This document shows, piece by piece, positions 1 through 10,543 of a stretch of 45,696 bases of DNA. Both the position numbers and the translations under genes were made by a program. This stretch comes from Acidobacteriota bacterium (GTDB lineage: Bacteria; Acidobacteriota; Vicinamibacteria; Vicinamibacterales; Fen-181). The number at the start of each line of letters is the position of its first letter. The first letter of the stretch is position 1. The notes under the pieces are model-generated. The model did no database searches. It was not told the origin of the DNA and was given only the letters and a program-made list of their open reading frames with translations. The stretch covers positions 1 through 45,696 of the forward strand of contig PMZR01000056.1 of assembly GCA_003170135.1 (NCBI GenBank), read 5' to 3'.

Positions 1-1
1 A

Positions 2-36
2 ACCAACAACCAACAACAAACGACCAACGACAACGC
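2..36. repeat. Heptad array upstream of the Fe-S protein gene
   Basis: Five consecutive 7-bp units read ACCAACA, ACCAACA, ACAAACG, ACCAACG, ACAACGC. On the minus strand each unit carries the GG(T/x) pattern seen in the other arrays of this window. The array ends 7 nt before the first ATG of the next gene and may continue beyond the left edge. Confidence 0.75.
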
Positions 37-43
37 AGCAGGC

Positions 44-1930
44 ATGGTCATGATCGAGATCTGGGCGTTCCGCCTGCTCTTCGTCCTCTTCGTCGGCATC
101 TTCGTCGCGCAGATCGTGACGAGGGTGCGGCTCATCCTCCGCGCCAGGAACAATTTCAGCATCGATCATCCCGGGCGCCGGCTCGGCCGCTTCGTCCGTG
201 AAGTCATCCTCCAGTCGAAAGTGATCGCGGGCCGGCCGATCGCGGGCGTGGCGCACGCGTTCGTCTTCTGGGGCTTCGTGATGTTCGCGGGGTTCACGAC
301 CGCGCAGTTCCTGCGCGGCCTCGGCATCGCGGACGTCACCGGGGAGCCGTGGTTCTTCGGCTACAAGGTGGCGGTGGTGCCGTTCGCCCTCGCCGTGCTG
401 GCCGGGATCCTCTACCTGCTCATCCGACGCGTGTTCGTGCGCCCCGAGGGGCTGGGCACGCACGTGTCGGCCGAGTCGGTCCTCATCGGCCTCTTCATCG
501 CGACGCTGATGGTGACCTTTCTCCTCGACTTCCGGCTCGAGCCCGGCACCGCGGCGTTTCGTGTGAACTGGTGGGTCCACGGGCTCGTCATCCTGGTGTT
601 TCTGGCGCTGATTCCCGGGTCGAAGCACCTGCACCTGGCGCTGTCGCCCGTCACGGTCTTCCTGAAATCGCCGCGGCTCGGCACGGTCCCGAACCTCGAT
701 TTCGAGAAGGAAGAAGTCGGCCTCGAGACGCTGAACGACGTGCCCGCCAAGCAGGTGCTCGACGCGTTCACGTGCGTCGAGTGCGGGCGATGCCAGGACG
801 CGTGCCCGGCCTTCGGCACGGGGAAGCTGCTGAATCCCAAGAACCTGATCCTGCAGAACCAGGGCGGGTTGCTTGCCGGCAAGTTGAGCCTGAAGCTGGC
901 CGAGCTGTACGACCCTGGCGTGCTGTGGCAGTGCACCACGTGCGGGGCCTGCGAGAACGAGTGCCCGGTGGGGATCGAGCACGTGCCCTTGATCATCGGC
1001 GCGCGTCGCGGCCTGGTGTCGAACGGCGAAGCAGCCGAATTCCTCGGCCCGGTCTACAACAACCTCGAACGCCGAGGCAACATCTGGGGGCTCACCTACG
1101 ACCAGCGGCAGAAGTTCGTGGCGTCGGCGGGGCTCGAGACCTTCGATGCAGCGAAACACGACTACCTGATTTGGCTTGGCTGCGCCGGCGCGTTCGAAGC
1201 CGATTTCCAGAAATCGTTGCGCTCGCTTTTCGAGATTCTCCGGGCGAAGAACGTCACCTTCGGGGTGCTCGAGAAGGAGCGATGCACGGGTGACCCCGCC
1301 AGGCGCACCGGCAACGAGTACCTCTTCCAGGAGCTCGCGACCCAGAACATCGAGCAGCTGCAGGCGGCGGGCGTGAAGAAGATCATCACCTCGTGCCCGC
1401 ACTGCCTGAAGACGCTCGGCCACGACTACCAGGCGTTCGGGTTCACGGCAGAGATCATGCACTCGGCGGTGTTCGTCGCCGACCTGATGAAGGACGTTCG
1501 CCTCGATCCGACCGAAGTCGTGACCTTCCACGATCCGTGCTACCTCGGTCGGTACGCGGGGCACGCGCAGGAGCCGCGCGACTTGCTCAATCGCGTCGGC
1601 GCCAGCGTTCGCGACCCCGTTCGCAGCCACGACAATCCGTTCTGTTGCGGCGCCGGCGGCGGGTTGCTGTTCGAGGAGCACGAGGAAGGGAAGCGCATCA
1701 GCCAGCAGCGCTTCGAACAACTGCAGGCGACCGGGGCGCCAAAGGTCGTCACCGCCTGCCCGTTCTGTTCGATTATGCTGAAGGGCGCACAGGCGAGTTC
1801 GAATGCCGCGACCGAGTTCGTGGATCTGATGACTTTCGTGGACGGCAAGCTCAAGAACGCAAGCCCGCGCGGGCGGCCCGGCTCGGGCGCGTCTGACCCG
1901 CCGCCGCGTCCTTCTGAACCAGGAACGTGA
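44..1930 (+). CDS. Membrane-anchored Fe-S oxidoreductase, EtfD/HdrD-like
   Basis: The first ~210 residues hold several membrane helices of the nitrate-reductase gamma type. A ferredoxin-like segment follows with two [4Fe-4S] motifs: CVECGRCQDACP near residue 244 and CTTCGACENECP near 297. The C-terminal half has two cysteine-rich CCG domains (CTGDP...SCPHC and HDPC...CCGAGGG...CPFC), as in HdrD and GlpC. This architecture matches membrane proteins thought to pass electrons from electron-transfer flavoprotein to menaquinone (EtfD type). That role is inference, because no etfAB is visible and the gene sits at the window edge. ATG codons at 44 and 50 are both possible; AGCAGG upstream suits the second better. 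The stop overlaps the next start as GTGA. Confidence 0.85.
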   Translation: MVMIEIWAFRLLFVLFVGIFVAQIVTRVRLILRARNNFSIDHPGRRLGRFVREVILQSKVIAGRPIAGVAHAFVFWGFVMFAGFTTAQFLRGLGIADVTGEPWFFGYKVAVVPFALAVLAGILYLLIRRVFVRPEGLGTHVSAESVLIGLFIATLMVTFLLDFRLEPGTAAFRVNWWVHGLVILVFLALIPGSKHLHLALSPVTVFLKSPRLGTVPNLDFEKEEVGLETLNDVPAKQVLDAFTCVECGRCQDACPAFGTGKLLNPKNLILQNQGGLLAGKLSLKLAELYDPGVLWQCTTCGACENECPVGIEHVPLIIGARRGLVSNGEAAEFLGPVYNNLERRGNIWGLTYDQRQKFVASAGLETFDAAKHDYLIWLGCAGAFEADFQKSLRSLFEILRAKNVTFGVLEKERCTGDPARRTGNEYLFQELATQNIEQLQAAGVKKIITSCPHCLKTLGHDYQAFGFTAEIMHSAVFVADLMKDVRLDPTEVVTFHDPCYLGRYAGHAQEPRDLLNRVGASVRDPVRSHDNPFCCGAGGGLLFEEHEEGKRISQQRFEQLQATGAPKVVTACPFCSIMLKGAQASSNAATEFVDLMTFVDGKLKNASPRGRPGSGASDPPPRPSEPGT

Positions 1931-2628
1931 ACGACCGAAGCGACTGGCGGACTTCGCGCAGCAGGCGCTGGCAGGCGACGGCGATTGCCGGCGCCGGCTT
2001 TCCGCTCGTCGCTCTGCTCGGCCGTACGTTGCGGTGGCGCGTCGAAGGACTGGACCAGCTGGAACGCGTGGCCGGGTCCGGGAGGCCGCCAATCCTCGCA
2101 TTCTGGCACGGCCGGATCCTGCCCGCGACCTACTACTTCCGTCGCCGCCGCATCGTCGTCATGACGAGCGAGAATTTCGACGGCGAGTGGATTGCACGGA
2201 TCATCGAGCGATTCGGCTATCGCGCGGCCCGTGGCTCGACGTCGCGCGGCGGCCCGCGCGCCCTGGTCGAGATGAAACGGGCGATGGCCGCCGGGCTGCC
2301 CGCAGGGTTCACGCTGGACGGTCCTCGCGGTCCCGCCGGACACGCGCAGCCCGGCGCCGTGTGGCTGGCGAAGATCACCGGCAATCCGATCCTGCCGTTT
2401 CACATCGAGGCGGCCCGCTACTGGACGATGGGCAGTTGGGACCGCATGCAGGTACCCAAGCCGTTCGCGACGATGGCGCTCGCGATCGGCCAGCCCGTCG
2501 AGGTCGCCGGGGACGCAAGCGACGCGGACATCGAGACAATCCGCGCGTCGCTGGAACGCGAGTTGGCATGCCTGCGCGATCGCGCACTCGCCATGCTGGG
2601 CACACCCCCTGCCGCGCACGTCTCCTGA
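1927..2628 (+). CDS. DUF374 lysophospholipid acyltransferase family protein
   Basis: The 233-residue protein has the DUF374 pattern: FWHGR near residue 59, TSENFDGEWI, GSTSRGG, and DGPRGPAG near residue 136. The family is related to LpxL-type and PlsC acyltransferases and is usually found in LPS-making bacteria. An acyl transfer to a lipid A or phospholipid precursor at the inner membrane is likely, but the substrate cannot be told. The GTG start overlaps the preceding TGA stop as GTGA, so translation is probably coupled. A heptad array begins at the last base of its stop codon. Confidence 0.82.
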   Translation: MNDRSDWRTSRSRRWQATAIAGAGFPLVALLGRTLRWRVEGLDQLERVAGSGRPPILAFWHGRILPATYYFRRRRIVVMTSENFDGEWIARIIERFGYRAARGSTSRGGPRALVEMKRAMAAGLPAGFTLDGPRGPAGHAQPGAVWLAKITGNPILPFHIEAARYWTMGSWDRMQVPKPFATMALAIGQPVEVAGDASDADIETIRASLERELACLRDRALAMLGTPPAAHVS

Positions 2629-2660
2629 CCAACGACCAAGACCAACGACCAACGACCACG
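2628..2660. repeat. Heptad array, ACCAACG type
   Basis: Units ACCAACG, ACCAAG (one base short), ACCAACG, ACCAACG and a partial ACCACGA fill the whole gap between the acyltransferase stop and the next ATG at 2662. They leave no Shine-Dalgarno sequence. The same unit type occurs at 2-36 and 9671-9694. Confidence 0.8.
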
Positions 2661-2661
2661 A

Positions 2662-3813
2662 ATGCTCGTCCTCGTTAGCTCCGATCGCTTTGCCGACCAC
2701 CTGCCGCCGCCGGGGCATCCCGAACGCGTCGCACGTGCGCACGTGATGCAGGCGGTGAGCGACCACTGGGCGTCGCGCGGGGTGCCGGTTCTTGCGCCGC
2801 GCCCGGCGACGGCCGCGGAACTGCTTCGGGTCCACACGCCGGCCTACCTGGATCGAATCGCCGCCACCGCGGGCCGGGCCGTGAAGCTCGATGCCGATAC
2901 GTTCACCTCGCGCGACACGGCCGAGGTCGCCGCCCTCGCCGCCGGTGCCTCGATTGTCGGCGTCGATGCCGTGCTGGACCGGGCCGGGACCACGCTCCCG
3001 GACGCCGGACACCCTGACGTGTCCTTTGCGCTCGTGCTCGTGCGGCCGCCGGGGCACCACGCCGAGGCGGCGCGCGCGATGGGCTTCTGCATTTACAACA
3101 ACGTCGCCGTGGCGGCGGCACACGCTCTCGCGCGCGGCTGCGCCCGCGTCGCCATCGTTGACTACGACGTGCACCACGGCAACGGCACCGAGCGGATCTT
3201 CTACACCGACCGCCGCGTGCTCTTCATCTCCACGCACCAGTTCCCGTTCTATCCAGGCACCGGCGCGGCCGAGGAGACGGGCGCCGCCGGCGGCGAAGGG
3301 TTCACCGTGAATGTGCCGATCGAGGCAGGCGCGACCGACGGCGATTACCTGCTCGTCTTCGATCGCGTCATCCTGCCGGTCCTCCGGGCGTTTCAACCCG
3401 ATCTGCTGCTCGTGTCGGCAGGCTTCGACGCGCACATGCGCGATCCGCTCGCGGGCATGCGGATGTCCGTGGCGGGTTTCAACGACCTCGGCCGGCGCCT
3501 CTACGCCCTCGCTTCTGTTGCGCGGTGCCCGGCCGTCTTTATCACCGAAGGCGGCTATCACCTGAAAGTGCTCGGCGCGTGTCTCGACGGCCTCGTTGGC
3601 GTGCTGCTCGACCGTCGTGACAAAGCCACGACCTCTTCGGCCGTCGCAAAGGCCGTTCCCGCTCGGGTGAGCGGCAAAGGCCCGGACGCGGAGCCGCTCA
3701 CGCCCGACGATCTCCCGCTCAGCGAGGAAGTCGTGGCGGGGCCCAGCCGTCGCGGCGCCGCGGCGGTCCAACTCGTGCGCGCCGTCCAGCAGCGGTATTG
3801 GCCTGGGCTATAA
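2662..3813 (+). CDS. Histone deacetylase family (AcuC/Aph-like) hydrolase
   Basis: The 383-residue protein shows the arginase-deacetylase fold motifs in order: RPPGHHAE near residue 129 with the active-site histidine pair, DYDVHHGNG near 168 with zinc ligands, SAGFDAH near 253, and a late EGGYHL with the transition-state tyrosine. Bacterial relatives act on acetyl-lysine proteins, acetylpolyamines or acetoin-related substrates, so the substrate is unknown. The last ~70 residues are a less conserved tail. The ATG directly follows a heptad array, so the ribosome-binding arrangement is unusual. Its TAA stop overlaps a TATAAT box that may drive leuS. Confidence 0.88.
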   Translation: MLVLVSSDRFADHLPPPGHPERVARAHVMQAVSDHWASRGVPVLAPRPATAAELLRVHTPAYLDRIAATAGRAVKLDADTFTSRDTAEVAALAAGASIVGVDAVLDRAGTTLPDAGHPDVSFALVLVRPPGHHAEAARAMGFCIYNNVAVAAAHALARGCARVAIVDYDVHHGNGTERIFYTDRRVLFISTHQFPFYPGTGAAEETGAAGGEGFTVNVPIEAGATDGDYLLVFDRVILPVLRAFQPDLLLVSAGFDAHMRDPLAGMRMSVAGFNDLGRRLYALASVARCPAVFITEGGYHLKVLGACLDGLVGVLLDRRDKATTSSAVAKAVPARVSGKGPDAEPLTPDDLPLSEEVVAGPSRRGAAAVQLVRAVQQRYWPGL

Positions 3814-3814
3814 T
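3809..3814 (+). promoter_or_regulatory. Candidate -10 box for leuS
   Basis: A perfect TATAAT overlaps the TAA stop of the preceding gene. No good -35 box is visible. The start codon lies ~105 bases downstream, so the transcript would include the heptad array at 3830-3864 in its leader. Confidence 0.4.
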
Positions 3815-3829
3815 TGACGGATTGCAGAT

Positions 3830-3864
3830 GGCCTTGGGCCTTCGGCTTTTGGCTTTGGGCTTGC
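3830..3864. repeat. Heptad array upstream of leuS
   Basis: Five contiguous units: GGCCTTG, GGCCTTC, GGCTTTT, GGCTTTG, GGCTTGC. It lies 17 bases after the stop of the deacetylase-like gene and ~55 bases before the leuS start. Confidence 0.8.
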
Positions 3865-3919
3865 CAAAGGCGCTCCCGCCCTCACGTTCGTTTCTTCCAC
3901 GACCCGGGACTGATATTCC

Positions 3920-6508
<2,589 letters not shown>

Positions 6509-6509
6509 C

Positions 6510-6563
6510 GGCCTTCGGCCAAGCAAACGGCCAAAGGCCAAAAGCCAAAGGCCGAAAGCCCTT
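6510..6563. repeat. Heptad array between leuS and lptE
   Basis: Units are GGCCTTC, GGCCAAG, a 5-nt interruption, GGCCAAA, GGCCAAA, AGCCAAA, GGCCGAA and AGCCCTT. It starts 2 nt after the leuS stop and ends 6 nt before the preferred lptE GTG. Because GGCC recurs, the array can form several short hairpins. Confidence 0.8.
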
Positions 6564-6569
6564 GCAGAG

Positions 6570-7118
6570 GTGAGTTTGCGACATCGTCTTGCAGCCCTTG
6601 TGGCGATCGTCCTCGCCGCGGGCCTCTGTTCCTCCTGCGGATACGCGCTGGCGGGCCGCGGGTCGTTTTTGCCCGAGACGATCAAGGTCATCGGCATTCC
6701 GGACTTCGTCAACGACACGAATTTCTACCAGGTCGAACAGGTCCTGACCGAGAAAGTGCGCTCGGAGTTCATCGGGCGGGGCCGGTACAAGGTGCTGCCG
6801 CAGGAGGCCGGCGTCGACGCGGTGCTGAAAGGTGAAATCACGTCGATCTCGATCACGCCGTCCGTGTTCAACGACGCGCAGCAGGCCACGCGGTACGTGA
6901 TTACGGTCGTCGCGAAGATCGAATTCCGCGACGTGCACGCCGACAAGGTCCTGTGGCAGAACCCCAGCCTCGTGTTTCGCGAGGACTACGACGTGGCCAG
7001 CGGGACCACGACGGTGACCGATCCCGCCACGTTCTTCGGCCAGGAGACGAACGCGCTCGGGCGCGTCGCCACCGATTTCGCGCGCTCGGTCGTCAGCGCG
7101 ATCCTCGAAGCCTTCTGA
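6570..7118 (+). CDS. lptE: LPS-assembly lipoprotein LptE
   Basis: The protein has a short charged N-terminus, a hydrophobic signal segment and a lipobox-like SSC before GYALAGRG. The typical LptE core with GIPDFVND and a beta-rich secretin-associated fold follows. LptE plugs the LptD outer-membrane channel that inserts LPS. I prefer the GTG at 6570, giving 182 residues. The frame stays open upstream through the repeat array, but that stretch would add a Lys/Arg/Pro-rich extension before the signal peptide. The position between leuS and holA supports the call. The stop overlaps the holA start as TGATG. Confidence 0.85.
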   Translation: MSLRHRLAALVAIVLAAGLCSSCGYALAGRGSFLPETIKVIGIPDFVNDTNFYQVEQVLTEKVRSEFIGRGRYKVLPQEAGVDAVLKGEITSISITPSVFNDAQQATRYVITVVAKIEFRDVHADKVLWQNPSLVFREDYDVASGTTTVTDPATFFGQETNALGRVATDFARSVVSAILEAF

Positions 7119-8095
7119 TGCCGGCCCGCCTGAAACCTGCCGCGGCCCGGGCGCAGATCGCGAGCGGCGCGCTCGAGCCGCTCTACCTGCTCGTGGGAGA
7201 TGACGAGGCGGAGAAGACCGCGCTCGTCGCGGCGTTTTCCGACAGCGTCGACGCGGAACTGCGCGCGTTCAACGTGGATCGGTTGTACGGCGCCGAGACG
7301 TCCGTCTCCGCGTTCTGTGACGCGGTGCGGACGCTGCCGCTGCTGGCGCCCCGGCGGCTCGTGATCGTGCTGCACGCCGACCGCCTGTTCGTGCCGAAGC
7401 GGGAGAGCGCGGCGTCGCAACAGGACCTCGAGGCGCTCGAGGATTTCGTGAAGGCTCCGGAAGCGCACGCGACGGTCGTGTTCGTCGCCGATGCCATCGA
7501 CGGCCGCCGCACGCTCAGCAAGCTGCTCTTCAAGCACGCGGTCGTCGTCGAATGCGGCGGCGTGGCCGACGCGGTCGAGGCGGAGCACTGGATTCGCGCG
7601 CGGGTGGCCGAGCGGGGGATGGGCATCGAACCGGCCGCCGTGCGGTTGCTCGTGGAACGGGCCGGCCTGAGCGTGCGGCGGCTGCGCGCCGAGATCGAGC
7701 GAGTCTGCCTGTTCGCCACCGGCCGGCCGGCCGTCAGCGCAGCCGACGTGCGCGAAGTCGCCGGCGCCGCCACGTCGCAGGACGACTGGGCGATGGTCAA
7801 CGCGATGCGGGACGGGAACGCCGCGCTGGCGCTGCGCGAGCTGTCGCTGCTGCTCGATGGCGGCGGCATGCCGCTGCAGATCCTCGGTCAGCTGAGGTCG
7901 TTCATCGAACGCGCGCACCTGGGCGGCGTCGATCGCACGGGCCGGCGGGGCTCCCCGCGCCCGCCGGTCACGCCCGACCAGCAGAAGCGCGCCTTCGAGG
8001 CGCTGCTGCGGACGGATCTCGCCCTCAAGACCTCAGCGGGCGATCCGCAGATCCTGCTCGAGCGCCTGCTCGTTGAACTGTGTGTAGGGATGTAG
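7118..8095 (+). CDS. holA: DNA polymerase III subunit delta
   Basis: The 325-residue protein matches HolA: YLLVGDDEAEK at the N-terminus, where the family has a degenerate Walker-A region, then a RecQ-like lid and a C-terminal collar (LRSFIERAH region). Delta is the wrench of the clamp loader that opens the beta clamp. The ATG shares its A with the lptE stop (TGATG), so translation is coupled. The gene faces rpsT, a common arrangement. The gap between the two stops is only 30 bases. Confidence 0.93.
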   Translation: MPARLKPAAARAQIASGALEPLYLLVGDDEAEKTALVAAFSDSVDAELRAFNVDRLYGAETSVSAFCDAVRTLPLLAPRRLVIVLHADRLFVPKRESAASQQDLEALEDFVKAPEAHATVVFVADAIDGRRTLSKLLFKHAVVVECGGVADAVEAEHWIRARVAERGMGIEPAAVRLLVERAGLSVRRLRAEIERVCLFATGRPAVSAADVREVAGAATSQDDWAMVNAMRDGNAALALRELSLLLDGGGMPLQILGQLRSFIERAHLGGVDRTGRRGSPRPPVTPDQQKRAFEALLRTDLALKTSAGDPQILLERLLVELCVGM

Positions 8096-8125
8096 CCCGA
8101 ACGGCCGGGAAAAACCGCGTCCTTC

Positions 8126-8389
8126 CTAGGACAACTTGGCGATGCCCGCGTGCAGCCGCGACTTGTGCCGGGCCGCCGCGTTGTCGTGGATGATCCCCTT
8201 GGCCGCCATCTTGTCGATGAGCGACACCGTCTCCGGCAGGTGTTTCCTGGCGCCGTCGGCATCCTTGGCGTCGATCGCCGTCCGGATGTTCTTGATGGCC
8301 GTCCGGAGTGCGGATCGCATTTCGCGGTTGTGATCCCGTCGAACCAGGCTCTGCCGGTGCGCCTTGAGCGCCGATGCGTGAGTCGCCAC
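8126..8389 (-). CDS. rpsT: 30S ribosomal protein S20
   Basis: The 87-residue basic helical protein has the S20 pattern: start MATHASALKAHRQSLVRRDHNR, RSALRTAIKNIR, then SLIDKMAAKGIIHDNAAARHKSRL. It binds the 5' domain of 16S rRNA. The GTG start is set by a strong GAGGAG ribosome-binding site 6 nt upstream. The leader has a clear hairpin (8411-8438). Confidence 0.97.
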   Translation of the reverse strand: MATHASALKAHRQSLVRRDHNREMRSALRTAIKNIRTAIDAKDADGARKHLPETVSLIDKMAAKGIIHDNAAARHKSRLHAGIAKLS

Positions 8390-8410
8390 GATTCTCCTCT
8401 ACAAAGACTT

Positions 8411-8438
8411 GGGCGTCCGGTAGTCCAGGCTGACGCCC
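8411..8438 (-). promoter_or_regulatory. Hairpin in the rpsT leader
   Basis: GGGCGTC (8411-8417) pairs with GACGCCC (8432-8438) around a 14-nt loop, 22 bases upstream of the rpsT start and just before its GAGGAG site. A TATGAT box on the minus strand at 8514-8509 would start an mRNA with a ~110-nt leader holding this hairpin. S20 is autoregulated in other bacteria, so this may be a control leader. That is inference. Confidence 0.35.
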
Positions 8439-9008
8439 AGGCCCCGCCGCTGTTGGACAACGCAGTCTGCCGGCATGGGTCGCCTCGGACCGCCAGCCGG
8501 AAACCAAAATCATAACACAGCCAGTCGCCAGGCTGGCTTCGAGCGCGAGCGCGGGGCACCCGGAGCGCGACGGACGGGCCGCCGCACCTGAGGCGAACGA
8601 TGCGCGACCCGGGGTGAAAGCTCGTCTGCACGCTGTCTGCAACGAGAGGTTGCGAAGGCGTGCAATCGGCGATCTGCCGGCCTTCACGCGCCATCATGCC
8701 GACGTACCCGCGTCAAAACGCTGACGTCTGAGATAACTCGTGCCCCTGCAGCCGGATACCGGCGCTTCCACCGCCCGTGTGCCACATGGCGACACCAGAA
8801 CGTGTGGGCGCCTCGCCTGGCGTCTGGCGCCGGTGCTGGGAAGCCGCGCGCAATCGCGAGCGACGGTGAGCACGATCGCCCGCGCGGGCCGCTGGCACCG
8901 ACCATGCTGTGCCTATGGACGAGCCGCCGTTGTCGGATGTGAACCGGGGAGATCCCGGCGTCGTTCGCGCCGGCGCCCGGCAAATGACGCGGCACGGATG
9001 ACATTAAC
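8439..9008. other. Gene-poor intergenic stretch
   Basis: No convincing gene is seen in the ~620 bases between rpsT and the HD-GYP gene. Short open frames on both strands have Arg/Pro/Ala-rich, family-less translations. Visible elements are the candidate rpsT promoter near 8509-8514 and a small CCGGG-GAGAT-CCCGG hairpin at 8944-8958. No riboswitch or known RNA was recognised. Confidence 0.5.
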
Positions 9009-9665
9009 GTGATCATCGACACGTTTCTGAAGGCGCTCGAAGCCAGGCGGTCGGTCGTCGCGGCGCACGGACGCCGCGTGTCCGCGTTCGCCGTGCGGCT
9101 GGCCACGCAGTACGGTCTGGCGCCCGACGTCGTCGAGAGCGTCCGTGTCGGCGCGCTGCTTCACGACGCGGGCAAGTTGCTCGTTCCCGAGTGCATCCTG
9201 ACGAAGCCCGGGCGGCTGAACGAGCGGGAATGGGTCGAGTTGCGGTCGCATCCGGACAAGGGCCTCGACCTGCTCGAACGCGTCGGTCTGGACGACCGCA
9301 TGCGCGAAATCGTCCTGCACCATCACGAACGCTACGACGGCAAGGGATACCCGGACGGCCTCGTGGGCAGCGCCATCCCGTGGGCGGTCCGCATCGTGGC
9401 CGTGATGGACGCCTTCGACGCGCTGACCAGCCCGCGCGAATACCGTGCGGCCCTGTCGGTCGACGCCGCCCGCGCCCTGATTTCGCGCGAGGCCGGCACG
9501 CGCTTCTGCCCGTGGGTCGTCAGCGGCTTCCTGTCGCTGCCCGCCAGCCTGCTCGATCATGGTTCCGCGGACAGCCACCCGGCCTGTTACGTTCCGGACA
9601 ACCTGCCCGTCGCGTCGTCGATCCACGCGACCCGCGTCTGGACCGCCACCGTCGCCTGCCGCTGA
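9009..9665 (+). CDS. HD-GYP domain phosphodiesterase-like protein
   Basis: The 218-residue protein is almost entirely one HD-GYP domain. LLHDAGK near residue 56 supplies the HD pair, and HHHERYDGKGYPDG near residue 102 gives the extra histidines plus the GYP signature. A DAFDALTS motif follows. Such enzymes hydrolyse cyclic di-GMP or related dinucleotides. No receiver or sensor domain is fused, so activity may be controlled in trans. The last ~50 residues match nothing I recognise. The GTG start at 9009 has no clear ribosome-binding site. Confidence 0.88.
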   Translation: MIIDTFLKALEARRSVVAAHGRRVSAFAVRLATQYGLAPDVVESVRVGALLHDAGKLLVPECILTKPGRLNEREWVELRSHPDKGLDLLERVGLDDRMREIVLHHHERYDGKGYPDGLVGSAIPWAVRIVAVMDAFDALTSPREYRAALSVDAARALISREAGTRFCPWVVSGFLSLPASLLDHGSADSHPACYVPDNLPVASSIHATRVWTATVACR

Positions 9666-9670
9666 TCGCC

Positions 9671-9694
9671 GACCAACGACCCCGACCAACGACC
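9671..9694. repeat. Short heptad array, GACCAAC type
   Basis: GACCAAC, GACCCC (one base short), GACCAAC and a partial GACCC begin 5 bases after the HD-GYP stop. The unit type matches the arrays at 2-36 and 2628-2660. Confidence 0.6.
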
Positions 9695-9784
9695 CGCCTT
9701 CGCTCGCCTGAATGCACGCGAGCTACGGCGAGGCCTCGCCAGAGCCGCGCGTGACGTCAAGCGCGGCGGCGGCGGGCCAACGAC

Positions 9785-9790
9785 TATAAT
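9785..9790 (+). promoter_or_regulatory. TATAAT box, leaderless-type promoter
   Basis: A perfect TATAAT ends 6 nt before the GTG at 9797. Transcription would begin at about that codon, giving a leaderless mRNA. No good -35 box is seen. Confidence 0.55.
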
Positions 9791-9796
9791 GTGCGC

Positions 9797-10537
9797 GTGC
9801 TCGAACTCACCGACCTCACCAAACTCTATGGCGATCTCAGGGCCGTTGACGGCCTGTCGTTCACGGTCGACCGTGGCGAGGTCGTGGGCCTCATCGGGCC
9901 GAACGGCGCGGGCAAGACGACGACGCTGCAGTGCGTGGCGGGCATTCAGCGGCCCGGCTCGGGCACGATCCGCATCGATGGGCACGACATCGTGCGCGAC
10001 CCGATCGAGGCCAAGCGCCGCCTGGCGTTCATTCCCGACGAACCGCAGCTGTTCGACTACCTGACCGTGACCGAGCACCTGCGCCTGGTTGCCCGTCTCT
10101 ACCAGGTCACGGATGCCGACGCGCGGATTCCGTCGCTGCTCGAACAGCTCGAACTGGCAGGCAAGCATTCCGCGCTGCCGGGCGAGCTGTCGCGCGGCAT
10201 GCGGCAGAAGCTCGCGCTCGGCTGCGCGCTGCTGCACCGGCCGGTCGCCCTGTTGTGCGACGAGCCGCTGACCGGTCTCGACCCGTTGGGCATCCGGCGG
10301 GTGAAGCAGACGATTCTCGCCTGCGCGCGCGATGGCGCGGCCGTGCTGGTGTCGTCGCACCTGCTCCACCTGGTCGAGGAAATCTGCGGCCGCATCGTGA
10401 TCATCGCGAACGGGAAGAAAGTGGCCGACGGCACGCTGGACGAGTTGTCCCGGCATCCCGGCCTGGCGGGTGCGCACCTCGAACAAATCTTCCTGCGCGC
10501 GACCGGCCAGGACGCGGAGGCGACCGGTGAACCCTGA
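9797..10537 (+). CDS. ABC transporter ATP-binding protein
   Basis: The protein is a standard ABC-2 type ATPase with Walker A GPNGAGKTT near residue 37, a Q-loop region, signature LSRGMRQ, Walker B VALLCDEPLTGLDP and switch histidine SSH. Together with the next gene it probably forms an exporter of unknown substrate. GTG codons at 9791 and 9797 are possible. I chose 9797 because the TATAAT box ends 6 nt before it. The first would leave the start inside the promoter spacer. It ends 6 bases before the membrane gene. Confidence 0.92.
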   Translation: MLELTDLTKLYGDLRAVDGLSFTVDRGEVVGLIGPNGAGKTTTLQCVAGIQRPGSGTIRIDGHDIVRDPIEAKRRLAFIPDEPQLFDYLTVTEHLRLVARLYQVTDADARIPSLLEQLELAGKHSALPGELSRGMRQKLALGCALLHRPVALLCDEPLTGLDPLGIRRVKQTILACARDGAAVLVSSHLLHLVEEICGRIVIIANGKKVADGTLDELSRHPGLAGAHLEQIFLRATGQDAEATGEP

Positions 10538-10543
10538 TCTCCG

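Noticed and set aside
1540..3771. Long minus-strand open frame opposite the Fe-S, acyltransferase and deacetylase genes
   Set aside because: Arg/His/Asp-rich translation with no family; it is antisense to three well-supported genes and typical of high-GC shadow frames. The same holds for 9587-12193, 17017-19206, 39363-42635 and 42856-45183 on the minus strand, and for 12312-15776, 20392-22590 and 23272-25332 on the plus strand.
8899..8922. Half copy of the GCACAGCATGC palindrome
   Set aside because: Only one arm matches and the GTAGGGGC ends are missing; the match could be chance.
8944..8958. Hairpin CCGGG-GAGAT-CCCGG upstream of the HD-GYP gene as a cyclic-di-GMP riboswitch
   Set aside because: The conserved GEMM core elements are not present; only one short stem is seen.
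8684..9106. Open frame in the rpsT to HD-GYP gap
   Set aside because: Family-less composition, no ribosome-binding site, and it overlaps the HD-GYP start on the other strand.
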